Notes: generated from the sequence alone by a model not told the origin. DNA of 64,000 nt from Ga0077555 sp963741565 (GCA_963741565.1 CAVUIK010000010.1:496001-560000); one strand, 5' to 3'; counted from the stretch's first letter, positions 9,015 to 18,547 are shown. Translations and numbers: made by a program.

Positions 9015-10058
9015 ATGGGCTACAAGGTCGCTGTTGTCGGCGCCACGGGGAACGTGGGCCGGGAGATCATGAACGTGCTCGCCGAGCGGGAATTTCCCGC
9101 CGACGAAGTCCATGCCATCGCATCGCGCCGCTCGGTCGGCATCGAGGTCTCCTACGGCGAGAAAACGCTCAAATGTCAGGACCTCGCGACGTTCGACTTC
9201 TCGAAGATGGACATCTGCCTGATGAGCGCGGGCTCGGGCCCGTCGAAGGAATATAGCCCGAAGATCGGCGCTACTGGCTGCATCGTCATCGATAACTCGT
9301 CGGCCTGGCGCTATGACCAGGACGTGCCGCTGATCGTGCCGGAGGTGAATGCCGCGGCGCTGGTCCCCTATATGGCGAAAAACAACCGCCGGAACATTAT
9401 CGCCAACCCCAATTGCTCGACGGCGCAGATGGTCGTCGCGCTCAAGCCGATCCACGATGTCGCCATCATCAAGCGCGTGGTCGTGTCGACCTACCAGTCT
9501 GTGTCGGGAGCGGGCAAAGACGCCATGGACGAGTTGTGGGCGCAGACCAAGGGCAAGTACGTGCCGGGGCAGGAGCATCGGGCGAAAATCTTCCCGAAGG
9601 AGATCGCCTTCAACGTCATTCCTCAGATCGACGTCTTCATGGAGGACGGCTACACGAAAGAGGAATGGAAGATGCTCGCCGAAACCAAGAAGATCCTCGA
9701 TCCCAAGATCAGGGTGACGGCGACGTGCGTGCGCGTGCCGGTGTTCGTTGGCCACTCCGAATCGATCAACATCGAGATGGAAAAGCCGATGACGGTCGAG
9801 GAGTGCCGGGCGGTTCTGCGCGAGGCGCCGGGGGTCATGGTCGTCGACAAGCGGGAGCCGGGCGGCTACGTGACGCCGATCGAGGCCGCGGGCGAGTTCG
9901 CGACCTATGTCTCGCGCATCCGCGAGGACGCGACGGTGGAGAACGGCCTGGCGATGTGGGTCGTTTCGGACAACCTGCTGAAGGGCGCAGCGCTCAACGC
10001 CGTGCAGATTGCCGAGACCCTGATCAACCGCAACCTGATGAAGAAGGTGGCCGCATAA
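9015..10058 (+). CDS. asd: Aspartate-semialdehyde dehydrogenase
   Basis: Makes aspartate semialdehyde from aspartyl phosphate with NADPH, the branch point to lysine/diaminopimelate, threonine and methionine. It has the expected 347 residues. The NADP-binding start reads VAVVGATGNVGREIMNVLAER, the nucleophile lies in NPNCSTAQMVVAL (Cys about residue 135), and the VRVPVFVGHSESIN stretch carries the acid/base His. It follows the acyl-CoA dehydrogenase after a 143-bp gap and is followed by tRNA-Phe. The frame is intact. Confidence 0.96.
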   Translation: MGYKVAVVGATGNVGREIMNVLAEREFPADEVHAIASRRSVGIEVSYGEKTLKCQDLATFDFSKMDICLMSAGSGPSKEYSPKIGATGCIVIDNSSAWRYDQDVPLIVPEVNAAALVPYMAKNNRRNIIANPNCSTAQMVVALKPIHDVAIIKRVVVSTYQSVSGAGKDAMDELWAQTKGKYVPGQEHRAKIFPKEIAFNVIPQIDVFMEDGYTKEEWKMLAETKKILDPKIRVTATCVRVPVFVGHSESINIEMEKPMTVEECRAVLREAPGVMVVDKREPGGYVTPIEAAGEFATYVSRIREDATVENGLAMWVVSDNLLKGAALNAVQIAETLINRNLMKKVAA

Positions 10059-10160
10059 GGCGCCGGTCGAATACGCCAAACGAATGCGGCTGGACAGGCT
10101 CCGGCCAGAACCCTATAACCCAGCCGCGTTTCGATGGGTCCAATGCCTGTCGAACCAGAT

Positions 10161-10236
10161 GCCCAGGTAGCTCAGTTGGTAGAGCATGCGATTGAAAATC
10201 GCAGTGTCGGCAGTTCAATTCTGTCCCTGGGCACCA
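10161..10236 (+). tRNA. tRNA-Phe (GAA)
   Basis: A 76-base cloverleaf with a perfect 7-bp acceptor stem, D-stem GCTC/GAGC, anticodon stem TGCGA/TCGCA around TTGAAAA (anticodon GAA), T-arm loop TTCAATT and an encoded CCA end. The following DNA changes character, with a CRISPR array and broken genes, so this tRNA may be the border of an accessory region. I saw no integrase and no repeat of its 3' end inside the window. Confidence 0.95.
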
Positions 10237-10350
10237 GAGAAATCAAAGAGTTAGATCCTTTTCAAAGTTGCTCGAAGAACTGAAGTGGCACACCCGTGGC
10301 ACACGAACGCGGGGCTTGACGGTTGTCGACCGAATCGATGACCGTGCCGC

Positions 10351-11210
10351 ATGATGAAGAGCGACCAGGCCGCGAAATCGAACCCATTGCCTCAGTACGT
10401 CGGCTATGACGAGATTGAAGCCCACTTGTTGATGGACCGTCGAACGGTTCAACGCCTCAAGCGGGCTGGTCTCTTTCCGCAGTCTGTCTCGGCAACTCCA
10501 GGCAAGAACGGGGCTGCACTGTTTCTCCTCTCCGAGGTCCTCGAGTGGGATCGGCGACGACGCGAGGGCCTTGTTCGATCGTCATTTTCGATGCCCCCCA
10601 ATCTTCCCCCACAAGAAGTCGACGCTCGGTTGCGTCAACTGGCGGCAGACGCCTTCATGAAGAAAACTGGTCAAACGATCGAGCCAGAACAATTCAGCCT
10701 GGACCCCATCCTTGATGAAGCCAGCGCAAGGAAGATGCTGACTGAGCACCAGAGAATGCTGATCGCGGGATTGGCCGCACTTCCGACCCAGATCGCCTTG
10801 GCATTGGTCCATGCCCTGCTGCCCCAGCTGCAGCCATTCCTGGATACCAATCTCGAAGGGCCAGATTCCTACTCACTCGACTTCGGACAGCTTCGACAAG
10901 TTCTGGACGTCATTGAACTCGGGCTGCAACTCAAAGACGATGGTTTAGAGTTCGCGGCGCGACAACCAATCCTTGAGCGGCTGTCCGAGTTCGAACAAGA
11001 ACGAGCGCTCGTCGTCGCGGCATGGTTGTTTCCCTCTCTACGAAAGCTGATCGCTGAAAGTGCCACTGAAGGCGACAGTCGTGCGTTGAGCGACCCTGCA
11101 GCGGTAAAGGACTTAGCTCTTACGGCCCTTGATGACGATTTATGGGCACGCCTCAAGCTGGTTCAGAGAGCAAAAACTCAGCTACGTCTTGAGCTCGGCG
11201 CCTCAATGGT
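10351..11210 (+). CDS. Helix-turn-helix protein, 3' end lost in CRISPR array
   Basis: About 286 residues of real-looking coding sequence. Near the N-terminus, YDEIEAHLLMDRRTVQRLKR followed by a SEVLEWDRRRREG stretch resembles the excisionase or MerR-like winged-helix domains that read a DNA site. The rest is helical (LTEHQRMLIAGLAALPTQIA onward) and unrecognised. The frame stays open to 11454, but from 11211 it only translates CRISPR repeats, giving the tell-tale QPRVCGEQ peptides, so the true C-terminus is missing. There is no good ribosome site before 10351. It is the first gene after tRNA-Phe and might come from an integrated element, but no recombinase accompanies it. Confidence 0.55.
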
Positions 11211-11362
11211 CGATCCCCGTGGCTGTGTGCGGGGAACAGTGCCGCAACACAACGGTCAACATCCTCTTGCCACGGTTCAGCCCCGCGTGTGCGGGGAACA
11301 GGTATCGCCCGCGCACGTTGACCCGGGAGGCAGCGGTTCAGCCCCGCGTGTGCGGGGAACAG
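11211..11362 (-). CRISPR. Short type I-E CRISPR array without cas genes
   Basis: Two identical 29-base repeats lie at 11273-11301 and 11334-11362. A third at 11211-11239 is perfect only in its last 15 bases. Spacers are 33 bases (11240-11272) and 32 bases (11302-11333). The minus-strand repeat begins CTGTTCCCCGC and ends GCTGAACCG, the palindromic pattern of type I-E (CASCADE) arrays. The decayed copy marks the distal end, so the array reads on the minus strand and its leader should lie right of 11362. That side is instead the coding frame of a SnoaL-like fragment and has no AT-rich leader. No cas gene is present in the window. The array is probably inactive alone but could be served by Cas proteins encoded elsewhere. 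Confidence 0.9.
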
Positions 11363-11656
11363 GACGGAGGTATCGTCATCAATCGCGGCGAGCCCTGGCA
11401 GGGGCGAGACCGCGTTGCCCAGATGGCGGCTGGCTTTTTCAGCGACGTCCCTGATATCAAGATTGTTTGCGATGGTTTGCGCTGCGCTGGCGATCACGTC
11501 GTGTACCTTTGGACGTTCACGGGCACCCATGCCGGGACCAAGAACCCACTGCGCGTTTCCGGATGGGAGGAATGGGACCTGGATGCGGACTACAAGGTGA
11601 AGGCGTCGCGCGGTTGGTATGACGCCGACGACTACGCACGGCAGACCGGCGGCTAA
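11363..11656 (+). pseudogene. SnoaL-like/NTF2-fold protein, 5' truncated
   Basis: Directly after the last CRISPR repeat an open frame encodes about 97 residues with the C-terminal half of a SnoaL-type alpha+beta barrel: RDRVAQMAAGFFSDVPDIKI, VVYLWTFTGTHAG and a closing KASRGWYDADDYARQTGG. The N-terminal part and start codon are missing, so array arrival or a deletion has removed them. A complete but different SnoaL-like gene lies at 20074-20490. Confidence 0.65.
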
Positions 11657-11854
11657 ACGTAAGCCTGCCGAACGTGCTGGATGCCGTCGGACGGGGCGAG
11701 GCGTTTGGGTAAGCCACGCTGGGGCTGACGCGACAGACGTGATATTCGAGTCGGCGTCGGCCCGTATTCGATCGGAGCGATGCGTGGAATAATTCGATAC
11801 ACGACAGCAGCCAGCTGTTGAGGTTCCTGCACTTCGATATCCAGGAAAGCGCAC

Positions 11855-13495
11855 ATGCAAGGCCTGATGCAACGTCAACCGTTGCTGATTTCGGACATCA
11901 TCAGACACGCTGCCCGTCATCACGGGAATCGAGAGATCGTGTCCAAACAGATTAATGGGACAATTCATCGAACGACATGGAGCGAAGTAGAGGTGCGGTC
12001 CCGGCGGCTTGGGCGGGCCCTTCAGCGGCTCGGCATAGTGCCGGGCGAGCGAGTTGGCTCACTTGCCTGGAACGGCTTTCGGCACCTGGAACTCTTGTAT
12101 GGAGTGTCGGGCTCCGGCGTGATCCTGCACACCATTAATCCACGCCTTTCGATAGACGACATTACCTACATCGCCAACCACGCTGGCGACGTGGCGATAT
12201 TCGTGGATTTGAGCTTCGTAAAATTGGCCGAGCAACTTGCGCCGCTTATGGGCGACAAGCTGCGTCATGTCATCATGCTGTGCCCTGCGTCGGAGATGCC
12301 GAAGCTGACGTTGCCGGCCAAAGTCGCCTGGCACTGCTACGAGACACTGATCGATGAAGCAGACGGCGACTTCGCTTGGCCGGAGCTCGACGAGAACTCG
12401 GGCACTGTCGTTTGCTACACATCGGGGACGACCGGGCGGCCGAAGGGGGTGCTCTACAGCAACCGCTCCGCCGTTCTGCACGCCATGATGGCGATAAGCC
12501 CGGACGCCTTTGCCATGAGAGCTACGGATTGTGTGTTGCCTGGTGGACAGATGTTCCATGTCACAGGGTGGGGACTGCCGTATTGCACGGCAATGGTCGG
12601 CGCCAAGCTCGTGCTGACAGGCCCCCATCTCGACGCAGCGAGCCTAGCCGAGCTGACCGAGGCAGAGGACGTAACCTTCATGCTTGGCGTGCCGACAATC
12701 TGGTTCGGTCTGCTTGACGAGTTCCGCCGGAAAAATTCGCGCCCCCGCACCCTGCAACGCATCTTGGTCGCCGGCTCTGCTCTGCCGCGGCTCCTTGTCG
12801 ATGCCTTTGGCGCGTGGGGCGTGGATGTGCAGCAGGCCTGGGGAATGACGGAGACCAGTCCGGTCGTAACCTACAATGCGCCGCTACATGAGACTCGATC
12901 GCTTGCAGGTGATGCGCTTGCGGCGCTCAAGCTGCGGCAGGGTCGCTGCATTTTTGGCGCCGACATCAAGATCGTCGATGGTGAGGGCAACGAATTGCCT
13001 TGGGACGGAACATCCTTCGGCGACCTCAAGACGCGTGGGCCATGGGTCGTTGAACGATACATGGGGGACGAAGGGGTTGGCGCCGAGAGTGACGGCTGGT
13101 TCCACACCGGTGACGTGGCGACTATGGATGCCAACGGTTTTGTCGAACTGGTTGATCGAACAAAGGATGTCATCAAGTCGGGTGGCGAGTGGATAAGCTC
13201 AATCGCGCTTGAGAACATTGCGGTTGCGCATCCAGACGTGCAGGAGGCCGCCGCGATCGCAGTGCCTCATCCTCGCTGGGTCGAGCGGCCTCTCGTGCTG
13301 GTCGTGCCGAAACCGGGGCGGACAATCGATACGGCATCCGTGCTGGCGCTCTATGAGGGAGCAGTGGCGAAGTGGTGGATCCCGGATCGAGTTGTGGTGG
13401 TCGATGGACTTCCGCACACGGCGACCGGCAAGCTCAACAAGCTTGCACTGCGATCAAGGTATGGAAGCGTGTTCGCGGACGAACTGACAAAGTAA
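11855..13495 (+). CDS. Acyl-CoA ligase (AMP-forming), AlkK/DmdB type
   Basis: A 546-residue adenylate-forming enzyme that turns a carboxylic acid, ATP and CoA into an acyl-CoA. The P-loop reads YTSGTTGRPKGV (about residue 188), with QQAWGMTETSPV in motif A5, GWFHTGDVATMDANGFVELV for the hinge Asp, and PHTATGKLNKLALR with the catalytic C-terminal Lys. Overall layout matches the medium-chain or methylthiopropionate ligase group; the substrate is open. AGGAAAG precedes the ATG. The ketopantoate reductase-like gene follows 77 bases downstream, and a 285-bp copy of this gene's 3' end lies at 14614-14898. Confidence 0.9.
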   Translation: MQGLMQRQPLLISDIIRHAARHHGNREIVSKQINGTIHRTTWSEVEVRSRRLGRALQRLGIVPGERVGSLAWNGFRHLELLYGVSGSGVILHTINPRLSIDDITYIANHAGDVAIFVDLSFVKLAEQLAPLMGDKLRHVIMLCPASEMPKLTLPAKVAWHCYETLIDEADGDFAWPELDENSGTVVCYTSGTTGRPKGVLYSNRSAVLHAMMAISPDAFAMRATDCVLPGGQMFHVTGWGLPYCTAMVGAKLVLTGPHLDAASLAELTEAEDVTFMLGVPTIWFGLLDEFRRKNSRPRTLQRILVAGSALPRLLVDAFGAWGVDVQQAWGMTETSPVVTYNAPLHETRSLAGDALAALKLRQGRCIFGADIKIVDGEGNELPWDGTSFGDLKTRGPWVVERYMGDEGVGAESDGWFHTGDVATMDANGFVELVDRTKDVIKSGGEWISSIALENIAVAHPDVQEAAAIAVPHPRWVERPLVLVVPKPGRTIDTASVLALYEGAVAKWWIPDRVVVVDGLPHTATGKLNKLALRSRYGSVFADELTK

Positions 13496-13572
13496 GTGGG
13501 TTTGGGGAATGTCGGTTAAGGTCAGCCCGTCCCAGGGCGACCTGGGGAAGGGCGGTCGAAAAGGACTGAGTC

Positions 13573-14490
13573 ATGAAGATTGCGGTCATGGGCACCGGTG
13601 CAATGGGAGGTTATATCGGCGCGCGTCTCGCGGAAGCTGGGGCCAACGTCGCCTTTGTCGCCCGCGGGGCTCATCTGGCGGCGCTTCGAGAGAGGGGTCT
13701 GAAGGTCACAAGCCTGGACGGAGACATTCATCTCAGGCCGGCTCTTGTCACGGACGATCCCGGCGAGGTTGGCCCGGTCGATCTGATCCTGCTCGGCGTT
13801 AAACTCTACGACGTGGAGGCCGCAGTCCGGGCCTTGGTGCCGATGGTTGGCCCAGACACCGGTATCGTCTCACTGCAAAACGGCGTCGAGACTCCGGAAA
13901 TCGTGAGCCGGCTCGTGGGCTTGCATCAGAATGTTCCAGGCATCTCCTGGATCAACGGCGAGATTGCGGAGCCGGGGGTCATTCGACACAATTCTGGAAG
14001 CGCCCTGATCCTTGGGGAAATGGATGGTCGCAGCAGCGACAGGCTCCAATCCCTGCTGCAGATCGTCAGCACGTCGTCGCTCGATATCAAGATCAGCAAG
14101 AACATCGTGCTGGACCTGTGGCGTAAGCTCCTGATTCTGACCCCCATGGCGGGCGTGAGCACGCTGACCCGTGTCCCGCTCGGGCGCATGCGCGCCACTT
14201 CAGAGACACGGGGCCTCTTCGACGATGCCATCGCCGAAGTCATCGCCGTCGCCCATGCAGAGGGCGTCGCCCTGGAGGAGAAGGACAAATCGGCTGCCTT
14301 GAAATTCATCGAGACTGGGCCCGCCAATTGGCGTGGTTCCCTGATGTTCGACCTGGAAGCTGGCAGGCGTCTCGAGGTGGCGTGGCTGCACGGAACGATC
14401 TGTCGCCTTGGCGAACGCCATGGCATTGGCACTCCATTTCATCGGATCGTGCTCGGCGCGCTGATGCCGCATGCAGACGGTCTGGCCTAG
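13573..14490 (+). CDS. Ketopantoate reductase (PanE/ApbA) family protein
   Basis: A 305-residue NADPH-dependent reductase. It starts with the Rossmann motif MKIAVMGTGAMGGYIGARLA and has VKLYDVEAAVRAL and LQNGVETPE at the usual substrate-cleft positions, with the helical C-terminal domain typical of 2-dehydropantoate 2-reductases. PanE itself makes pantoate for CoA. Paralogues in catabolic clusters often reduce other 2-keto acids, and position between an acyl-CoA ligase and its duplicated tail suggests such a role, so I do not assign panE. AAGGA lies 11 bases before the ATG. Confidence 0.85.
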   Translation: MKIAVMGTGAMGGYIGARLAEAGANVAFVARGAHLAALRERGLKVTSLDGDIHLRPALVTDDPGEVGPVDLILLGVKLYDVEAAVRALVPMVGPDTGIVSLQNGVETPEIVSRLVGLHQNVPGISWINGEIAEPGVIRHNSGSALILGEMDGRSSDRLQSLLQIVSTSSLDIKISKNIVLDLWRKLLILTPMAGVSTLTRVPLGRMRATSETRGLFDDAIAEVIAVAHAEGVALEEKDKSAALKFIETGPANWRGSLMFDLEAGRRLEVAWLHGTICRLGERHGIGTPFHRIVLGALMPHADGLA

Positions 14491-14613
14491 CCCTCTGATG
14501 CCGGGCATCCGATGACGAGCGCCTGGTCCGGTATAGCGTCGCTCCGGAAAAGTACCGGCACCAAGCCTTTCTTGCAGGGGCAGCCACGCTGCTTATTGGC
14601 CCGTCATGCAGAT

Positions 14614-14898
14614 GAGAACATTGCGGTAGCGCATCCAGAAGTGCAGGAGGCCGCGGCCATCGCAGTGCCTCATCCTCGCTGGGTCAAGCGGCCTCTTGTG
14701 CTGGTCGTTCCGAAACCGGAGCGGACAATCGATACGGTAACCGTGGTGGCGCTTTATGAGGGAGCAGTGGCGAAGTGGTGGATTCCGGATCGAGTTTTGG
14801 TGGTTGAAGAACTTCCCCACACGGCGACCGGCAAGCTCAACAAGCTTGCACTGCGATCAAGGTATGGAAGCGTGTTCGCAGACGAACTGCCAAAATAA
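14614..14898 (+). pseudogene. Duplicated 3' fragment of the acyl-CoA ligase gene
   Basis: This 285-bp piece aligns without a gap to the last 285 bp of the ligase gene (13211-13495, offset 1403), with a few mainly silent or conservative differences and the same reading frame and stop position. It encodes only the C-terminal lid domain from ENIAVAHPEVQEAAAIAV to the GKL-K motif, so it cannot act as a ligase. An open frame extends upstream to 14512 but shows no family features. It is best read as the remnant of a tandem copy whose other parts are gone. Confidence 0.85.
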
Positions 14899-15075
14899 TC
14901 GGGCGCGTAGCAATTATCGACGCTTTTGATCGTCGCCGGCTCTTCCTTCTGGGTAAACTTCAAGCTGATCGGCGAGGCCATCGACAAAATTCGCCGTGCG
15001 GATTGGAAGGCCACGCAGGGGGGATGCGACGTAATATTCCGGTTGTCATCGGTCCGGATCAGGTGGGAGCCTCGC

Positions 15076-16352
15076 GTGGAAAAAGTCGATACCTTGATCA
15101 TCGGCGCCGGCCAGGCAGGCCTCGTCATGAGCCACGCGCTCTCGAAACGGGGGCAGAAACATCTAATCATCGAACGTGGCAGGATCGCGGAGCGCTGGCG
15201 ATCCGAGCGGTGGGACGGTCTCCATTTCCAAACGCCCAATCTGCTCGTAGGTCTTCCCGGCTACCCGCTCGTCCACGACAATCCCAATGGTTTTGCAACC
15301 GCTGCCCAGATTGCCGATTTCCTTGAAGGCTATGCGTCCTTCGTTGCAGCCCCTGTACGGCAGGGGGTTTCGGTGACGCGGCTGGCGCTGACTGATCCTG
15401 GCGGCTCGTATCTTCTGGAGACATCGAAAGGACCATTGTGCGCGGGCAATGTCGTCGTTGCGACTGGACCCTTTCAGCGCCCCGTCATTCCCCGGATGGC
15501 GCCTCGTGACTGCGAAGCCGTGCAGCTTCACGCCGCCGACTATCGCAGGCCTTCGCAACTTCCTGACGGGGGCGTTCTGGTGATCGGTGCAGGCGCATCT
15601 GGTGCCCAGATCGCGGAAGAGCTGATGCGCGCGGGCCGCCGCGTCTACTTTTCCGTCGGCAAGCACAAGCGCGCACCGCGATGGTATCGCGGACACGATC
15701 ACGTCTGGTGGTGGGTCGAGACGGGCTTGGTCAGTGCGCCGCCAGAGCGCCGCAGTCCTGATCCCTCTCCGCTCGTACACACAGGGGCCTATGGCGGCCA
15801 TACCATCGACTTTCGGGACTATGCCAGGCAAGGCATGATCCTGCTTGGGAGAGCCGAAACCGCGAACAAGGAGGGAATGGTTTTCGCGGCGGACCTGACC
15901 GAAAATCTGGCCCACGGTGATGCGGCCTATCGTTATTTCTTGATTTCGTTGATGCGCATGTGGAGCGGGCGGGCATGGACGTGCCTCACGATCCTGCCGC
16001 CCGCGCTATTGCGCCGACACCGGCTGCGATGCATCAGCCCATCAGGCAGCTCAACTTCCGTGAGCAGGGCATCAGCACCGTCATTTGGGCCACAGGATAC
16101 GATCTCGATTTCGGTTGGATTGACATACCAGTCCTGGACGAACGCGGCACTCCGATCCACGACAAGGGGGTCACGCAATTTCCCGGCCTCTACTTTCTCG
16201 GCCTCAACTTCCTGTCGAAGTTCAGCTCCTCGTTCCTCATCGGGGTCGCGGAAGACGCGGAGCGACTGGCCGATAACATTGCCCGCAAAACTGCTGGTGC
16301 AAGTGGAGCGCAAACTGAAAGAAGATTTCGGCAGAATGCGGGATCGAGGTAG
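15076..16352 (+). CDS. Flavin-dependent monooxygenase/oxidoreductase, one frameshift
   Basis: An FAD- and NAD(P)H-binding protein of the flavin-containing monooxygenase type. FAD motif TLIIGAGQAGLVMSHAL lies at the start, RWRSERWDGLHFQTPNLLVG is the typical substrate-side loop, and GGVLVIGAGASGAQIAEEL is the NADPH Rossmann motif near residue 165. The frame breaks near 15950 (FLISLMRMW). One missing base there restores VDAHVERAGMD, and the rest (VIWATGYDLDFGWID, GLYFLGLNFL) continues in the next frame to 16352. GTG at 15076 is chosen as start because VEKVDTLIIGAG is the normal family N-terminus. The substrate is unknown. The shift may be real decay or a base-call error. Confidence 0.75.
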
Positions 16353-16396
16353 AATAGCCAGCCCGTTACAATGGGTAACTCAGTGGAGCGATTGAC

Positions 16397-16970
16397 ATGA
16401 CAGCCCAACCCGCCGCCCCTGTCGGACTAACCACCTCGTGATCAATGTACGTGACATTGAGGAATCGCACCGATTCTGGACCGAAGTCGTGGGCCTGAAA
16501 CTGGTCGGCGAGCTGCGCCGCACGCCTGAGCGGCCGAACACACCGCAGATGCGGTTCTATAGCGGCCTGCGTGGCGGCCAGCTGAACCATCACGACATCG
16601 CGTTGCGCGAGAACAAGAAGCTGCCGCCGCCACCAGCTCCCGGCTGGAACGACGGCATGCCTTCCGCGATCGGTCACGTCGCTGTTGCCTTTCCTAGTCG
16701 CGAGGTGTGGCTCGACCGGCTGGCCTATTTGCAGGAGCGCGGAGTAAGTTCGACCGCCGCGTCGAGCATGGCATGACGCACAGTCTCTACATCTACGATC
16801 CGAACGGCTACAGCGTGGAGCTGCTCTACGAATTGCCTCGGGACGTCTGGGAAGGCGACATCGACCGCGCCCTCAACCATTACGTGGCGTTGCCAACCGA
16901 AGGACAGGAGGCGCTGCAGGACAAGGCCGACGTGCCGGTATTCAAAGCGCGGCAGCCGGCCGAAATCTGA
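16397..16970 (+). CDS. VOC-family (glyoxalase/extradiol dioxygenase fold) protein, two frameshifts
   Basis: Reconstructed length is about 190 residues. The pieces are MTAQPAAPVGL, then NHLVINVRDIEESHRFWTEV after a one-base loss near 16430, and FDRRVEHGMTHSLYIYDPNG after another near 16747. Together they form a paired beta-alpha-beta-beta-beta module. The first His (NHLV), a His in SAIGHVAV and the Glu of YSVELLYEL are candidate metal ligands. Such proteins range from ring-cleaving dioxygenases to lactoylglutathione lyases, and the substrate is not readable. It follows the frameshifted monooxygenase by 45 bases and probably shares its transcript. Confidence 0.75.
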
Positions 16971-17079
16971 GCCTCCGCTGGCAAAGTAGGATACAAGGCG
17001 AGCAGCCTCAACGCGAGGTCAGGTCGCAACCAGCCGATCATTTCCAAGGGCATGCTTACGTCCTTGCCTCGCTCGCGGA

Positions 17080-17901
17080 TCATCGCTTCTTCGCCAAATA
17101 GGTGTAGAAGTTGCACGCTGCGAAAAAGGTACCGGCTTCCGAGGCACGCCGCTGGTACGCCAACCAAGGCTCTGCAACATCCGCGGCCAAATTTCCGGCT
17201 TTGACCGCCATGGGCACATAGCTTTCCATAAAGCCGGCAAAGAAGAATGCCCTTCCGGCCTCCGCGCGAACGGCCGGAATACACCCCACAACTTCGAGGC
17301 CATGCTCATTCAAAATGCCCGCGAGTTGTCGCATCACGTATGGGTTCGCTACGCCAGTGTCGAGTATCCCCTTCACAATCTTGGCATTGAGTTCATGGCC
17401 TCCAGCGCCAAACGTAGTTGACGCGTAGTCACCGTCAAAGATTGCGATGGTCTTTCCGCGTTGTAGAACGCGAGCAGCCTCGGCAACGACAGTAGAGGGG
17501 TCTTTGACGTGGCTTATCAGCGTGTGAGCTACGACGGCATCGTAGGAGGCATCAGGCTCGCCGAGAGCGTGCGAATCTCCGACGCGAAAGGCGACACGTT
17601 CAGCCACGCCCTCATTGGAGGCCAGTTGCTTCGCTGATTTGATCAATGCGTCACTCGAATCAACGCCGACAAGTTCTCCCTTAAATTCAGCGTGCCTTGC
17701 AAGCGACCTTGCAACGACGCCGGTGCCGCATCCTAAATCCAGCAAGCGCTTGCTACCACCGAGGTCCATCATAGCGAGGTATTGTTCGCGCAATCGTACG
17801 AATTCAGCATCTTTGGCGCGAAACTCAAGCCGATCGACGATCTTCTGAATGGTTTCGGCACCAAGCTCGTCAATTGACTGAAAAAGATCGCTGGTGCTCA
17901 T
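17080..17901 (-). CDS. Class I SAM-dependent methyltransferase
   Basis: About 273 residues. The SAM-binding motif I is LLDLGCGTGVVARSLARH, motif II/III follow in ELVGVDSSDALIKSAKQ and YDAVVAHTLISHVKDPSTVV, as in ubiquinone/menaquinone-type methyltransferases. The start at 17901 is preferred over 17925 because GGAGGG lies just before it. The C-terminal 80 residues (RAFFFAGFMESYVPMAVKAG) are a lid of unknown specificity. It lies on the minus strand next to the GNAT gene, with a 73-base gap. The target molecule is unknown. Confidence 0.85.
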   Translation of the reverse strand: MSTSDLFQSIDELGAETIQKIVDRLEFRAKDAEFVRLREQYLAMMDLGGSKRLLDLGCGTGVVARSLARHAEFKGELVGVDSSDALIKSAKQLASNEGVAERVAFRVGDSHALGEPDASYDAVVAHTLISHVKDPSTVVAEAARVLQRGKTIAIFDGDYASTTFGAGGHELNAKIVKGILDTGVANPYVMRQLAGILNEHGLEVVGCIPAVRAEAGRAFFFAGFMESYVPMAVKAGNLAADVAEPWLAYQRRASEAGTFFAACNFYTYLAKKR

Positions 17902-17974
17902 GCCACCCTCCATCCCATAATCCACGCTGCCGCAAATGATCGTAATTGGACGCGCCCGCAGGCAGCAAGGGCGT

Positions 17975-18547
17975 TCAGCTGGGCGGTCGAAGCATCGGAA
18001 AGAGCGACGGTGCGCCCTCCGCCTCGATCAGTCCGATCTGTTCGAACCCGTGGCGCCTGTAGAGCGACAGGTTTGCCGGATTGGTGGACTCGAGATAGGC
18101 AGGAATGCCATCCCTGTCGCACTGCCTTAGACCTTCCTCTAGCAGTGCCGCGCCGAGACCTTTGCCCTGCCGCGCGGGGTCGACCGCAATGAAGGCGAGA
18201 TGCCGGCACGGCTCTTCTGGATGATACCGGGCCATCTGTTCGAACAGCGAGAATAGCCGGTCGAGCTTATCCGCTGCCACCGTCTTCTCGAACCAGGGGA
18301 TCAGCCTCTCCTCGTCGGGATGCACTCCGGGCGGAAGCCAGAGTGCGGCTGCCGTGAAATCATCATTTCGGTAGGCTGCCGAGTGCTCGAAGGCCCGTCC
18401 ACCGAATAGGTCGGCGACCCGAGGGAAATGCGCGAGGAAGGAAGCGGGCTCCGGGTAAAACCAGCGAACGACAGGATCGGCGGAAAATCCGAGGGAAAGG
18501 CAGGAGAGAACCCGATCCGCCTCGGCACGGCTGGAAATGCTGAACAT
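17975..18547 (-). CDS. GNAT-family N-acetyltransferase
   Basis: About 190 residues. The acetyl-CoA pyrophosphate loop AVDPARQGKGLGAALLEEGL fits the Q/R-x-x-G-x-G/A motif, followed by AYLESTNPANLSLYRRHGFE, the usual beta5-alpha4 end. The ATG at 18547 is chosen because the longer frame upstream has no coding character and its DNA is repeated elsewhere (19957-20060). The substrate is unknown; the LWLPPGVHPDEE region resembles uncharacterised GNATs of soil bacteria. Confidence 0.85.
   Translation of the reverse strand: MFSISSRAEADRVLSCLSLGFSADPVVRWFYPEPASFLAHFPRVADLFGGRAFEHSAAYRNDDFTAAALWLPPGVHPDEERLIPWFEKTVAADKLDRLFSLFEQMARYHPEEPCRHLAFIAVDPARQGKGLGAALLEEGLRQCDRDGIPAYLESTNPANLSLYRRHGFEQIGLIEAEGAPSLFPMLRPPS

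Noticed and set aside
8775..10079. A 434-residue minus-strand frame opposite asd
   Set aside because: Shadow of asd. It is rich in Arg, His and Asp without domains, and asd on the plus strand is certain.
10237..10350. Possible attachment site with GTGGCACACCCGTGGCACACG after tRNA-Phe
   Set aside because: The direct GTGGCACAC pair is short, no copy of the tRNA end was found downstream and no integrase is present, so an att site cannot be supported.
11129..11362. Protein frames reading QPRVCGEQ repeats across 11129-11656 and 10351-11454
   Set aside because: These peptides are translations of CRISPR repeats. The frame is open there by chance of a repeat period of 61-62 bases; only the parts outside 11211-11362 look coding.
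15076..16970. Programmed frameshifting in the monooxygenase and VOC genes
   Set aside because: Sites lack slippery heptamers and downstream structures that I can see, and three one-base losses in 800 bp fit errors or decay better.
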